Shown piece by piece: positions 8,526 through 16,836 of a stretch of 56,988 nt of DNA; position 1 is the stretch's first letter, and every line of letters starts with the position of its first letter. The position numbers were made by a program, and so were the translations under genes. The stretch lies in assembly GCA_022822445.1 (NCBI GenBank), contig JAJEBR010000036.1:1-56988 (forward strand), in the 5' to 3' direction. The notes beneath the pieces are model-generated. The model was given only the letters and a program-made list of their open reading frames with translations, was not told the DNA's origin and searched no databases. The DNA is from Gemmatimonadota bacterium (GTDB taxonomy: Bacteria > Gemmatimonadota > Gemmatimonadetes > Longimicrobiales > Gaopeijiaceae).

Positions 8526-10531
8526 ACCGCCCGGCCGCCGTTTTCCTCGCCGTGCTTCTCGCCGTGCTTCTTCCGGCCTCGGCAGCCGCGCAGGACCCGC
8601 CGGATTCGCTGCAAGCGATCCCCGATTCCCTGCAGGATTCGACCCGCGTCGCGGACTCTCTCGCTGCGGACACCCTCGGCCAGGACTCGCTCGGCGTCGA
8701 CTCCGCGGTCGTGGACAGCGTCGCCCTGCCGCCGGTCCTGCCGACGCTCCCCGATCCGGCCCCGGCGGGAAGCCTGACCGGGATCCGGGAGTGGGACCGC
8801 GCGGCGCTGATGAGTACGCGCGCCCAGACGCTTTGGGAGCTCCTGGCCGACATCCCCGGGCTCGTCTCGGTGCGGAGCGGGGACTACGGGGCGGCAGCGA
8901 CCGTCTTCCCCGCCGGGCATTCCGGGGGCGGCTTGCGCGTGTACTATGACGGAGCGGAACACCTCCCGCTCGAGGGATCGGTGCCGGACCTGACCCGCAT
9001 TCCCGTCTCGGGGCTGGGCGCCGTCCGCGTCGTGCGGCGGCCCGGCGGCGTGGATGTCTACCTTTCGCGGTTCGTTCACACCGACCCGCGCCCCATGTCG
9101 CTGATCGAGGCCGGCACCGGCGACCTCGACACAAACATGCTGCGCGCGACCTTCTCCTATCCCCGGGCACTGTGGGGGAAGACGATCCTGGGGCTGGAAC
9201 GGCTGGACACCCGCGGGCGGGACACGCCGGGCGCCGTAACCGGAGGCTGGCTCCGCTACAGCCTGCACCGGGGGGACCGGGCCGGAGTGGGCTTCGAATA
9301 CCGGCGCATAGGGACCCAGCGGGACGTCTTCACCGAGGAGCCGGGGTCGGTGAGCCGTTCGGACTGGACGATGCAGGGACGCTGGGCGCCGACGGACGCG
9401 CTGCTGGCGGAGGCCTGGAGGACCGGAGCATCGATCGTCGCGGGGGACAGTCTGGAGGCCTTCCCCTTCTCGGCGGAGTCGCGGGGCCAGTCCGGGGTGC
9501 GCTTCTCGGTCGGTCGGGGCGGCCTTTGGGGCCGGGCGACCGCCCGCTTCAACGACGGCGAGGGGATCGTGGACCGGGAGCTCTCAGCGGAGCTGTCCGC
9601 CGTATGGCCCCGGTGGGGCGGCGTGACCGCGCGAAGCAGACGGGAGTCATGGGACGGAGCGTCCGGCGAGTCCTTCGACCTGAGCGCCTGGGTGACGCCG
9701 ATCTCCTACGTGGCCGTCTTCGCGGAGATTGGGGGCGGGACGCGTTCGGTCCCCTACCTGAAGCCGCTGCCGCCGCCGGAGCCGGACAGCCTGATGGGGG
9801 GGTCGGGTACGGTGGGTCCCGACACGACCGTGGTCGACCCCGATTCGGCGGACGCCGGCCCGGCCGCCCGCTTCACGGACCGCAGCGGGAGCCGTCTGGG
9901 GGTCAGGCTCGCCTGGCGGGATATCGAGGTGACGGGCGCCATGGTTTCGGCGGAGGCCGATTCGATCTGGCCCACGCAGCTCCTCTTCGACCGGGGCGGG
10001 CTGGTGCTGCCGCAACCCCGGCGGCGGGGGCTTGAGCTGACCGGGCGGATCCCGCTCTGGCCGCGCGGGCTCGCGTTGCTGGGTGAGGTGCAGCTGTGGG
10101 AGGCGGAGGACTCGGCGACGGCCGGACTGCTGTACTTTCCCGAGCACCAATACCGGGGGAGTTTCGCCTTCCACAGGCAGTACTTCCCGACGGGGAGCTT
10201 CGAAGTGTGGGTCGACGTGGGCGCCAGGGGGCGCGCGGAGATGAAGGTCCCCCAGCCGGATCCGGCCGGGGAGGCGCCGACAGCGAATCCGATGGTGGGC
10301 CGGGCCGCGGGCGCGCGCGCGGGGTCGGCACCGGAGGAGCCCGCGGGCGTCCCGACGGTGGTGCCGTTCTACCAGGACTGGTACTTCCGGCTACAGCTGC
10401 GGGTGCTGGACCTCAACATCTTCGCGACGGTCGAGAACGTCACCTTCCGGCGCAACAACCAGGACGTTCCCGGCAGGCTGCTCCCGATCACACGCGGCAT
10501 TTACGGGGTCCGCTGGACCTTCTGGAACTGA
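8522..10531 (+). CDS. outer-membrane beta-barrel protein with TonB-receptor plug domain
   Basis: A 669-residue exported protein. The GTG at 8522 gives a clean signal peptide (AVFLAVLLAVLLPASAAAQ, cleaved after AAAQ). A Ser/Asp-rich linker (PDSLQ, DSTRVADSL, DSLGVD) follows, then a plug-like domain at about 90-185 (LWELLADIPGLVSVRSGDYG, GLRVYYDGAE, GLGAVRVVRRPGGVDVYL). The rest is a run of alternating beta strands typical of a barrel, ending in GVRWTFWN with an aromatic near the C-terminus as the BAM complex prefers. A short insert rich in Pro, Asp and Ser sits mid-barrel. The ligand cannot be predicted, and no TonB box is obvious. It is translationally coupled to pepA, and yicC follows after 16 bp. 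Confidence 0.83.
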   Translation: MNRPAAVFLAVLLAVLLPASAAAQDPPDSLQAIPDSLQDSTRVADSLAADTLGQDSLGVDSAVVDSVALPPVLPTLPDPAPAGSLTGIREWDRAALMSTRAQTLWELLADIPGLVSVRSGDYGAAATVFPAGHSGGGLRVYYDGAEHLPLEGSVPDLTRIPVSGLGAVRVVRRPGGVDVYLSRFVHTDPRPMSLIEAGTGDLDTNMLRATFSYPRALWGKTILGLERLDTRGRDTPGAVTGGWLRYSLHRGDRAGVGFEYRRIGTQRDVFTEEPGSVSRSDWTMQGRWAPTDALLAEAWRTGASIVAGDSLEAFPFSAESRGQSGVRFSVGRGGLWGRATARFNDGEGIVDRELSAELSAVWPRWGGVTARSRRESWDGASGESFDLSAWVTPISYVAVFAEIGGGTRSVPYLKPLPPPEPDSLMGGSGTVGPDTTVVDPDSADAGPAARFTDRSGSRLGVRLAWRDIEVTGAMVSAEADSIWPTQLLFDRGGLVLPQPRRRGLELTGRIPLWPRGLALLGEVQLWEAEDSATAGLLYFPEHQYRGSFAFHRQYFPTGSFEVWVDVGARGRAEMKVPQPDPAGEAPTANPMVGRAAGARAGSAPEEPAGVPTVVPFYQDWYFRLQLRVLDLNIFATVENVTFRRNNQDVPGRLLPITRGIYGVRWTFWN

Positions 10532-10547
10532 TGGAGGGAGTCCGGCG

Positions 10548-11483
10548 ATGATCCGCAGCATGACGGGGTACGGGACCGCGCAGGCCCCGTTGCCGGACGG
10601 CAGGATCATCCGCGCGGAGATCCGCACGGTGAACCACCGCCACCTTTCCGTCTCCGCCGGCCTTCCGCGCGGGTGGGAGGGGCTGCGCGCCGGTGTGGTC
10701 GAGATGGTGCGCGAAGTGCTCGGGCGGGGCTCGGTGTCGCTGTCGGTGACGTGCGAGAGCCCCGGCCGGAGCGACGGGGGGACGCCGGTGCTGGATCTGG
10801 AGCGGGCGAGGCGCTACGTCGAGCTGCTGCGCCGGGCCGGGGCGGAACTCGATGTGGACGACCGGCTCGACCTGGGCACGCTGGCCGCGCTGCCGGGGGT
10901 GCTCGGTGCGGAGGTGTCGCCGGGCGAGGGGGAGGAGGCCGAGGAGGACGGGGGCGAGGCTTCGCGCGAGGCGGGACTGATGGCGTGCGTGGAGGCCGCG
11001 CTGCGGGGGGTGGTGGGGATGCGGGAGGCGGAGGGGCGGCGGCTGGAGGGGGTGCTGCGCGGGGCGGTGGGCCGCATTGGGGAGGAGACGGATGCGATCG
11101 AGGCCCTCGCGCCGCAGCGCCTGTTGCGGGAGCGGGACCGGCTGCGCGAGCGCGTGCGTGCGCTGGCCGGCGACGTGGAGACCGACGAGGAGCGGCTCGC
11201 CCGGGAGATCGCCTACCTGGCCGAGCGGTGGGACATCGCCGAAGAGGTGGCGCGCCTGCGTTCGCACACGGCGCTTTTCGTGGAGACGCTGGACGCCGCC
11301 GCGGGAGCCGGGACGGCGAAGGCGGCGAAGGTGGGCAAGCGCCTGGGCTTCGTAGTGCAGGAGATGCACCGGGAGGCGAACACCGTGGGGGCGAAGGCCA
11401 ACGACGCCGCCATCTCGGCCGGGGCGGTGGCGATCAAGGAGGAGCTGGAGCGGCTCCGGGAGCAGCTGGAGAATGTGGAGTGA
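10548..11483 (+). CDS. yicC: YicC/YloC-family endoribonuclease
   Basis: A 311-residue protein of the YicC/YloC family, reported as an endoribonuclease involved in RNA turnover. It begins with the hallmark MIRSMTGYG and has the N-terminal domain motif VNHRHLSVS. It ends with the conserved DUF1732 region, where GKRLGFVVQEMHREANTVG and AKANDAAIS hold the residues thought to be catalytic. GAGGGAG lies just before the ATG. As in many bacteria it directly precedes guanylate kinase and the RNA polymerase omega subunit, but here a regulatory element (11495-11531) separates it from gmk, so the two may not be strictly cotranscribed. Confidence 0.95.
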   Translation: MIRSMTGYGTAQAPLPDGRIIRAEIRTVNHRHLSVSAGLPRGWEGLRAGVVEMVREVLGRGSVSLSVTCESPGRSDGGTPVLDLERARRYVELLRRAGAELDVDDRLDLGTLAALPGVLGAEVSPGEGEEAEEDGGEASREAGLMACVEAALRGVVGMREAEGRRLEGVLRGAVGRIGEETDAIEALAPQRLLRERDRLRERVRALAGDVETDEERLAREIAYLAERWDIAEEVARLRSHTALFVETLDAAAGAGTAKAAKVGKRLGFVVQEMHREANTVGAKANDAAISAGAVAIKEELERLREQLENVE

Positions 11484-11494
11484 GGACATGAAGT

Positions 11495-11531
11495 GTAAAG
11501 AAAATATGACACTTTGTCAAGTAGACATTAC
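11495..11531. promoter_or_regulatory. paired 16-bp operator sites, 21 bp apart, at the gmk start
   Basis: GTAAAGAAAATATGAC (11495-11510) and GTCAAGTAGACATTAC (11516-11531) share the frame GTMAWG-N4-YATKAC and start 21 bp apart. The same pair geometry recurs at 50019-50055 and 56602-56638. The region also reads as a promoter: ATGACA (11506-11511), 17-bp spacer, TACATT (11529-11534). Operator sites overlapping both core elements would suit a repressor. The binding protein is unknown. Confidence 0.65.
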
Positions 11532-12281
11532 ATTGTGACGGGGTCAACGGAGCGGTCCAGCGCCGATGAGTCGCCGCACGCGTGCCGCGGGGGTGCTGTC
11601 CGCGGACCGCTCGTGCTGGTGGGGCCGTCGGGGGCCGGGAAGACGACGATCGCCGCGCGGCTGGTCGAGCGGCACGCCGGGCGCTTCGCCCTGTCGGTGT
11701 CCGCCACGACCCGCGTGCCGCGCCCGGTTGAGGAAGACGGCCGCGACTACCACTTCGTGTCGCGGGGCGACTTCGACGAGATGGTTCGCGCGGGCGAGCT
11801 GGCCGAATGGGCGGAGGTTCACGGCGAGCGGTACGGGACTCCCGCGGACAATCTGGTGCCGGGACCGGAGGGCGGGCCCGTCACCGTCCTGGACATCGAT
11901 GTCCACGGCGCCCGGCAGGTGATGGAGCGCGTCCCGTCCGCCTTGGTTATCTTCATTCTTCCCCCCGGACCGGACGAGTGGATCGGCCGGCTGGCGGGGA
12001 GAGGGACCGAGTCACCCCGGGAGATCGCGCGGCGCCTCCGCACGGCGCTGCGGGAGCTCGCGGAAGCACCGTCCTTCAACCGATTCATTGTCAACGCCGA
12101 TCTGGAGCACGCCGTCGACGCGGTGCTGGCCCTCGTGGAGGGGGCTGGCCGGGAGCGGGGCGCGAGCCGGGGATTCGCCTCCCTGTGCCGCGCACTCGAA
12201 GCGGGCGCGCGGTCCGGGATCGAGCGGCTGGAAGCGGCCGGCGGAGCCGTTTCCGCTGGCCAGGGAGATACAAACGGATGA
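11514..12281 (+). CDS. gmk: guanylate kinase
   Basis: Phosphorylates GMP to GDP using ATP, in the cytosol. The P-loop VGPSGAGKT is at about residues 36-44, followed by SATTRVPRPVEEDGRDYHFVS (GMP-binding), GELAEWAEVHGERYGTP and VLDIDVHGARQV. After the kinase core, the protein carries about 40 extra C-terminal residues rich in Ala, Gly and Arg (from about GAGRERGASRG), so it is longer than the usual 205. The start is unclear. TTG at 11514 lies inside the paired operator and GTG at 11535 lies right after it. Neither has a Shine-Dalgarno sequence. The stop overlaps the rpoZ ATG by 4 bp. Confidence 0.94.
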   Translation: MSSRHYIVTGSTERSSADESPHACRGGAVRGPLVLVGPSGAGKTTIAARLVERHAGRFALSVSATTRVPRPVEEDGRDYHFVSRGDFDEMVRAGELAEWAEVHGERYGTPADNLVPGPEGGPVTVLDIDVHGARQVMERVPSALVIFILPPGPDEWIGRLAGRGTESPREIARRLRTALRELAEAPSFNRFIVNADLEHAVDAVLALVEGAGRERGASRGFASLCRALEAGARSGIERLEAAGGAVSAGQGDTNG

Positions 12282-12505
12282 AACCGATGAGAGTGTTCAC
12301 CCCTGAAGAGATCGCCACGCACAACGAGAGCAAGTACCAGGGAGTGCTGGTCGCGGCGAAGTACGCACGCGAACTGAACCGCCTTCCCGAAGGGGCGATC
12401 CAGCTTTCGGACCAGAAGAAGCTCTCCACGCGCGCGCTTGAAGCGATCACCTCGGGCCAGGTGGAATACCGGCTCCTGAGGCGCCGGCGTCCCGACGCCG
12501 AATAA
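12278..12505 (+). CDS. rpoZ: DNA-directed RNA polymerase omega subunit
   Basis: A 75-residue small subunit that helps assemble and stabilise RNA polymerase. It starts MRVFTPEEIATHNESKYQG within its first 25 residues and carries VLVAAKYARELNRLPEG and a Lys-rich helix followed by ALEAITSGQVEY, matching the omega fold of alpha-helical core plus C-terminal tail. ATG 12278 overlaps the gmk stop as ATGA. A second Met four codons in (before RVFTPEE) could be the true start. The gene is the standard neighbour of gmk and coaBC. Confidence 0.9.
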   Translation: MKPMRVFTPEEIATHNESKYQGVLVAAKYARELNRLPEGAIQLSDQKKLSTRALEAITSGQVEYRLLRRRRPDAE

Positions 12506-12511
12506 CAGGCC

Positions 12512-13768
12512 GTGGCGCCCGGCGGCCCCCGCGAGCCCGGTCCGCCCTGGGAGGGGCGCACCGTCGTTCTCGGAGTCTGCGGGGGCATCGCCGCGTACAA
12601 GGCCGTCCAGGTCGCGCGTGATCTGACCCTCCTGGGCGCCGCCGTCGATGTCGTCCTCACCGAATCGGCGCGCAGGTTCGTGGCGCCGCTGTCCTTCGAG
12701 GGGGTGACGGGGCGCGGGCCGCTCGTCGATCTCTTCGCGGCCAGGGAGGCCGCGCTGCACATCTCGCTGGGCCGGGCCGCCGACTGCGTGTGCGTGGCTC
12801 CGGCGACCGCGGACTTCATCGCGCGGGCGGCGAGCGGGCGCGCCAGCGACCTGCTGACGACCGTGCTGGCGGCGGCGAGCGCGCCGGTCGTCGTCGCGCC
12901 CGCGATGAACGACGGCATGTTCGCGCACCCCCGCACGCGGCGGAACCTCGCCCGCCTCGAGGAGGTGCTGGGGTACGGGCGGGTCGGGCCGGAGGAGGGG
13001 CGGTTGGCCGCGGGGGAGGGTAGCGGGCCGGGCCGGATGGCCGAGCCGGGGGCGGTCGCCGACGCGGTGGGGCGGGCGCTGGCGGGCGGGGGCCCGCTGG
13101 CCGGGAAGCGCGTGCTGGTCACCGCGGGGGGGACGCGGGAGCCGGTGGATGCCGTGCGGTACCTGGGCAACCGCTCGTCGGGACGGATGGGGGCCGAGCT
13201 GGCGCGTGCGGCCTGGCTGCGCGGCGCGGAGGTGACGCTGGTGACGGGGCCTGCGGCGGTGGCCGCGCCGTGGGGGGCCGACGTGGTCCGGGTCGAGACC
13301 GCCCGCGAGATGCGCGAAGCCGTGCTGGGGCGGGTGGGGGGGGTGGACGTGGCGGTGCACGCGGCCGCGGTGGCCGACTACCGGCCGCGTTCGCCGCACC
13401 CGGAGAAGCTGAAGCGGGACGAGACCGGGGACGCGTTCGCGCTCGAACTGGTGAGGAACCCGGACATCGCGGCCGAGTGCGCGGCGCTGATGAAGCCGGA
13501 GAGCGTGGCGGTGGGGTTCGCGCTGGAGACGTCCGACCTGGTGGCGCGCGCGACCGGGAAGCTCGCCGCAAAGGGGTTCGACTTCATCGTGGCCAACCCG
13601 GCAGGGGAGCGGGATGCGGGATTCGAGACGGAGACGAACCGCGTGACGATCGTGAGCAGGGAGGCCGGTCCGCGTGAGGTGCCGCTGATGTCGAAGTTCG
13701 GGGCCGCGTGGGTGATCATGGAGGCCGTCGAGGACCGGCTGCGGGGGAAGGGGGGGGCGGGGGGATGA
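12512..13768 (+). CDS. coaBC: bifunctional phosphopantothenoylcysteine decarboxylase/phosphopantothenate-cysteine ligase
   Basis: Catalyses two consecutive steps of coenzyme A synthesis: ligation of cysteine to 4'-phosphopantothenate and FMN-dependent decarboxylation. The N-terminal CoaC domain shows VCGGIAAYKA, ALHISLGRAAD with the catalytic His, APATADFIA and the substrate clamp APAMNDGMF, where the usual Trp of MNxxMW is Phe. The C-terminal CoaB domain begins about residue 190 with VLVTAGGTREPVDAVRYLGN and RSSGRMG, then AAVADYRP and KLKRD. Length (418) is normal. The start is GTG, 6 bp after the rpoZ stop. The stop overlaps the next ATG. Confidence 0.96.
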   Translation: MAPGGPREPGPPWEGRTVVLGVCGGIAAYKAVQVARDLTLLGAAVDVVLTESARRFVAPLSFEGVTGRGPLVDLFAAREAALHISLGRAADCVCVAPATADFIARAASGRASDLLTTVLAAASAPVVVAPAMNDGMFAHPRTRRNLARLEEVLGYGRVGPEEGRLAAGEGSGPGRMAEPGAVADAVGRALAGGGPLAGKRVLVTAGGTREPVDAVRYLGNRSSGRMGAELARAAWLRGAEVTLVTGPAAVAAPWGADVVRVETAREMREAVLGRVGGVDVAVHAAAVADYRPRSPHPEKLKRDETGDAFALELVRNPDIAAECAALMKPESVAVGFALETSDLVARATGKLAAKGFDFIVANPAGERDAGFETETNRVTIVSREAGPREVPLMSKFGAAWVIMEAVEDRLRGKGGAGG

Positions 13769-14571
13769 GCGACCCGCGCGCCAATCTTGCGGCGTACCTC
13801 GACCAGCGGCGGAGGATGGGGGAGCCCGCGGTTGTTTCCGGTGAGATGGATCCCGGCGAACTCCTGACGCTGCTGCGGGTTGCGGCTTCTTCCCGGCGCG
13901 GTCGGCGTCCGGGTGAGAAGCTCGCGGGTGCCGCCGCCTCCACGGGCGCCGGGGCCGCGCGGCGAGTCGGCGCGGGGAGCGCGTCCCCGGCGGCTCCGCT
14001 TCCGGAGGATGCCTCCCCCGACTACCGGGCCCTCCGCGAGATGGCGCTCGCCTGCACGCGCTGCCGACTGGCGGAGGGTCGCCGGCACGTCGTCTTTTCC
14101 GACGGGAACCCTTCCGGCCGCCTCATGGTGGTCGGGGAGGCGCCGGGGGCGCGGGAGGACGCGACCGGCCGTCCGTTCGTGGGCCAGGCCGGCAAGCTGC
14201 TGGACCTGATGCTTGCGTCTGTGGGGCTGTCACGGAGTGACTCGGTGTACATCTGCAACGTGCTCAAGTGCCGGCCTCCGGGGAACCGCAATCCCCTTCC
14301 CGACGAGATCGAGTCGTGTGCTCCCCTCCTCAAGCGACAGATCGATCTGGTGGCCCCCGAAGTGCTCCTGGCCGCGGGCACCTTCGCGGCCCGGTGGCTG
14401 ACCGGTACGAACAAACCGGTGGGCAAGCTCCGTGGCGAGGTATACAGTTATCAGGGAGTGCCCCTGGTGGTGACCTACCATCCTGCGGCCCTGCTGCGGA
14501 ACCCCGGCTGGAACCGGCTCGGCTGGGAGGACCTGCAGCTGCTCCGCCAGGTCATGGACGGGTCATCCTGA
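13765..14571 (+). CDS. type 4 (iron-sulfur) uracil-DNA glycosylase
   Basis: Removes uracil from DNA to start base-excision repair. The family is marked by a 4Fe-4S cluster: ACTRCRLAEGR supplies two Cys, and KCRPPGNRNPLPDEIESC supplies two more. The active-site motif is GEAPGAREDATGRPFVGQAG, followed later by the catalytic-loop TYHPAALLRN. About 90 N-terminal residues precede the domain and are rich in Arg, Gly and Ala. This extension is often poorly conserved. ATG 13765 overlaps the coaBC stop as ATGA. The 268-residue length fits members with such an extension. dnaB lies 50 bp downstream, so the gene sits among replication and repair functions. Confidence 0.94.
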   Translation: MSDPRANLAAYLDQRRRMGEPAVVSGEMDPGELLTLLRVAASSRRGRRPGEKLAGAAASTGAGAARRVGAGSASPAAPLPEDASPDYRALREMALACTRCRLAEGRRHVVFSDGNPSGRLMVVGEAPGAREDATGRPFVGQAGKLLDLMLASVGLSRSDSVYICNVLKCRPPGNRNPLPDEIESCAPLLKRQIDLVAPEVLLAAGTFAARWLTGTNKPVGKLRGEVYSYQGVPLVVTYHPAALLRNPGWNRLGWEDLQLLRQVMDGSS

Positions 14572-14621
14572 CCCCCCGTGGGTCGAGGCCGGGCACCCGG
14601 CATAGCTAAAGGAAGAGACAG

Positions 14622-16025
14622 GTGAGCGAGCCCATCCCAATCCAGCAGACCCCGGAGAATCCCGGCTACGACCGCCAGCCGCCATTTTCCCCGGAGGCGG
14701 AGGCGTCGGTGCTGGGAGGAATGCTGATCGACGGAGAAGCCCCAGCCCGTGTCGTCGACTTCATCGACGACTCGATGTTCTACCGGGAGGCGCACCGCCG
14801 CCTCTTCCGTGCGATGGCGCGACTCTTCGAACGGGGCGGGGTCGTCGATCCCATCACCGTGTCCGAGGAGTTGAAGAAGGTCGGGGAGCTGGAGGGCGCG
14901 GGGGGGCTGGACTACCTGGCCTCGCTCCTCGACGCGGTCCCGACCGCAGCCAACATCGAGTACCATGCGCGCATCGTCCGGGACAAGGCGATCCTGCGAC
15001 GGCTGATAGACGCGGGCCAGACGATTGTGCGCGACGTCTTCGACCCGGGCGAACGCGAGGTCGGGGAGATCCTCGACCAGGCCGAGCAGCGGGTCTTCAA
15101 CGTCTCGCAATCGCGCGGTCGCGAGGGGTTCGTCTGGATCAAGGAAGTGCTCTGGCCCACCTTCGAGCAGATCGAGCAGCTACAGGAAATTCCCGACGGA
15201 GTCTCGGGGCTCGCGACCGGATTTCCGGAGCTGGACAGGATGACCACGGGTCTGCAGCCTGGCGATCTGACGATCGTCGCGGGGCGTCCCTCGATGGGGA
15301 AGACCTCGTGGGTGCTCAACGTGGCCCAGTTCGTCGCGATCGAGCGCGAGGTGCCCGTCGCCATCTTCAGCCTGGAGATGTCGAAGGAACAGCTCGTTCA
15401 GCGCTTCCTCTGCGCGGAGGCCCGCGTGGACGCACTGAAGCTCCGGCGGGGCAGATTGGCAGGGGACGAGTACCCGCGGCTGGCGCGGGCCGCCGGCCAC
15501 CTCAACGCGGCGCCGATCTGGATCGACGACTCGCCCACCGGCAACGTCCTCGAGATGAAGGCGAAGGCGCGGCGGCTCAAGGCCGAGTCCAATCTCGGAC
15601 TGGTGGTGGTGGACTACATGCAGCTGATGACGGGCTCGACCAGGAAGGAGAGCCGCGTACAGGAGGTTTCGGAGATCTCCCGGGGCCTGAAGGCGCTTGC
15701 GCGCGAGCTGGAGCTCCCGCTGATCGCGCTGAGCCAGCTCAGCCGCGCCCCCGAACAGCGCACCGATCGGCGGCCGCAGCTGTCGGATCTGCGCGAGAGC
15801 GGGTCGATCGAGCAGGACGCCGACATCGTGATGTTCCTGTACCGGCCGGAGTACTACCAAGGACCCTCCGACAAGGACGGCAATTCGCTGGAGGGCAAGG
15901 CCGAGCTGATCATCTCCAAGCAGCGCAACGGTCCCACCGGGACGGTTGACCTCTTCTTCCACAAGACCTACACCCGCTTCGACTCGGTTTCCCGGGGTCC
16001 GGAGCCGGGCGAGGGCGTGGCTTGA
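14622..16025 (+). CDS. dnaB: replicative DNA helicase DnaB
   Basis: Hexameric 5'-3' helicase that unwinds the replication fork and recruits primase. The N-terminal helical domain carries PPFSPEAEASVLGGML (about 20-35). The RecA-like domain has Walker A GRPSMGKTS (221-229), SLEMSKEQLVQR, Walker B LVVVDYMQLM, LSQLSRAPEQRTDRRPQLSD and the arginine-finger region LRESGSIEQDADIV. It ends KQRNGPTGTVDLFFHKTYTRF. No intein interrupts it. At 467 residues it is full length. The start is GTG, preceded by GGAAGAGA. It follows the uracil-DNA glycosylase and precedes ispD by 15 bp. Confidence 0.97.
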   Translation: MSEPIPIQQTPENPGYDRQPPFSPEAEASVLGGMLIDGEAPARVVDFIDDSMFYREAHRRLFRAMARLFERGGVVDPITVSEELKKVGELEGAGGLDYLASLLDAVPTAANIEYHARIVRDKAILRRLIDAGQTIVRDVFDPGEREVGEILDQAEQRVFNVSQSRGREGFVWIKEVLWPTFEQIEQLQEIPDGVSGLATGFPELDRMTTGLQPGDLTIVAGRPSMGKTSWVLNVAQFVAIEREVPVAIFSLEMSKEQLVQRFLCAEARVDALKLRRGRLAGDEYPRLARAAGHLNAAPIWIDDSPTGNVLEMKAKARRLKAESNLGLVVVDYMQLMTGSTRKESRVQEVSEISRGLKALARELELPLIALSQLSRAPEQRTDRRPQLSDLRESGSIEQDADIVMFLYRPEYYQGPSDKDGNSLEGKAELIISKQRNGPTGTVDLFFHKTYTRFDSVSRGPEPGEGVA

Positions 16026-16040
16026 CCCGGCCCCCCCGAG

Positions 16041-16778
16041 GTGAACGCCGCTCGGCGGGGGGCGAACCCGGTCCTTCAATCCGCGCGGAGTGACCGGTTG
16101 CCCCCGGCTTCCTTTGCTCTGCTGGTGCCGGCGGCCGGATTGGGCACGCGCATGGGCGGTGTGCGCAAGCCATTCCTGAAGCTGGCGGGCCGTTCCGTGC
16201 TCGACCACGCTCTCTCTGCGTTTCTGGCGCGCAGCGATCTCGTGGAGGTGGTAGTCGCCCTGGGTTCCAGGCCGGATCCGCACGATGCGGCGTTCAGGGA
16301 TCCGCGCGTCGCCGTGGCGCCCGGGGGGACCAACCGCTTCGAGTCGGTCGCGAATGCCTTCGACCAATTGAAGTCGGAAGCCGGGATAATCGCAGTCCAC
16401 GACGCTGCCCGGCCCTTTCCTTCTCCCGGGGTGATCGACGCCTGCCTCCGCCTCGCGGCCCGGGGAATCGGCGCGGTGGCCGGGATACCGGCGGTCGACA
16501 CCGTGAAGCGCACCTCGGGTCCCAGGGTGATCGTGGATACTCCCGTGCGGGACACCCTTTGGTACGCGCAGACGCCGCAGATCTTTCCGCGCGGGGTCTT
16601 CGCGCGCGCCGTCGCCGGCTGCCGTGCGGGCGGTCAGCCGCCGACCGACGACTCCTCCATGGTCGAACGTGTGGGGGCGGAGGTGCGGATGGTGCGCGCG
16701 GCGGCGACCAACCTCAAGATCACCTGCCCGGAGGATCTGGCGGTCGCGGAGGCGCTGATCGCCGGTGGATATATATGA
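16041..16778 (+). CDS. ispD: 2-C-methyl-D-erythritol 4-phosphate cytidylyltransferase IspD
   Basis: Second committed step of the MEP isoprenoid pathway, making CDP-methylerythritol from MEP and CTP. The nucleotide-binding loop PAAGLGTRMGGVRKPFLKL occurs at about residues 30-48, then VHDAARPF, GIPAVDTVKR, WYAQTPQIF and TDDSSMVE, all family signatures. The GTG at 16041 gives about 27 extra N-terminal residues. TTG nearer the loop (about 16098) is an alternative. IspF is not fused or adjacent. The last codons and stop lie within the AT-rich repeat element upstream of the next gene, so the ispD 3' end doubles as a control region. Confidence 0.94.
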   Translation: MNAARRGANPVLQSARSDRLPPASFALLVPAAGLGTRMGGVRKPFLKLAGRSVLDHALSAFLARSDLVEVVVALGSRPDPHDAAFRDPRVAVAPGGTNRFESVANAFDQLKSEAGIIAVHDAARPFPSPGVIDACLRLAARGIGAVAGIPAVDTVKRTSGPRVIVDTPVRDTLWYAQTPQIFPRGVFARAVAGCRAGGQPPTDDSSMVERVGAEVRMVRAAATNLKITCPEDLAVAEALIAGGYI

Positions 16779-16807
16779 TGGAATATCAGGTATATATGAT
16801 GGAACAT
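16771..16807. promoter_or_regulatory. paired 16-bp direct repeats, 21 bp apart, upstream of the tsaC fusion gene
   Basis: ATATATGATGGAATAT (16771-16786) and ATATATGATGGAACAT (16792-16807) differ at one position and start 21 bp apart, two turns of the helix. The block overlaps the ispD stop. A further AT-rich stretch (16821-16836) contains TACATT (16826-16831), a candidate -10 only 5 bp before the downstream ATG, which would make that transcript nearly leaderless. The AT content is extreme for this genome. Probably an operator for one regulator bound as two units. Confidence 0.55.
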
Positions 16808-16836
16808 AATTCGTGGCCCGATATATACATTAGCAT

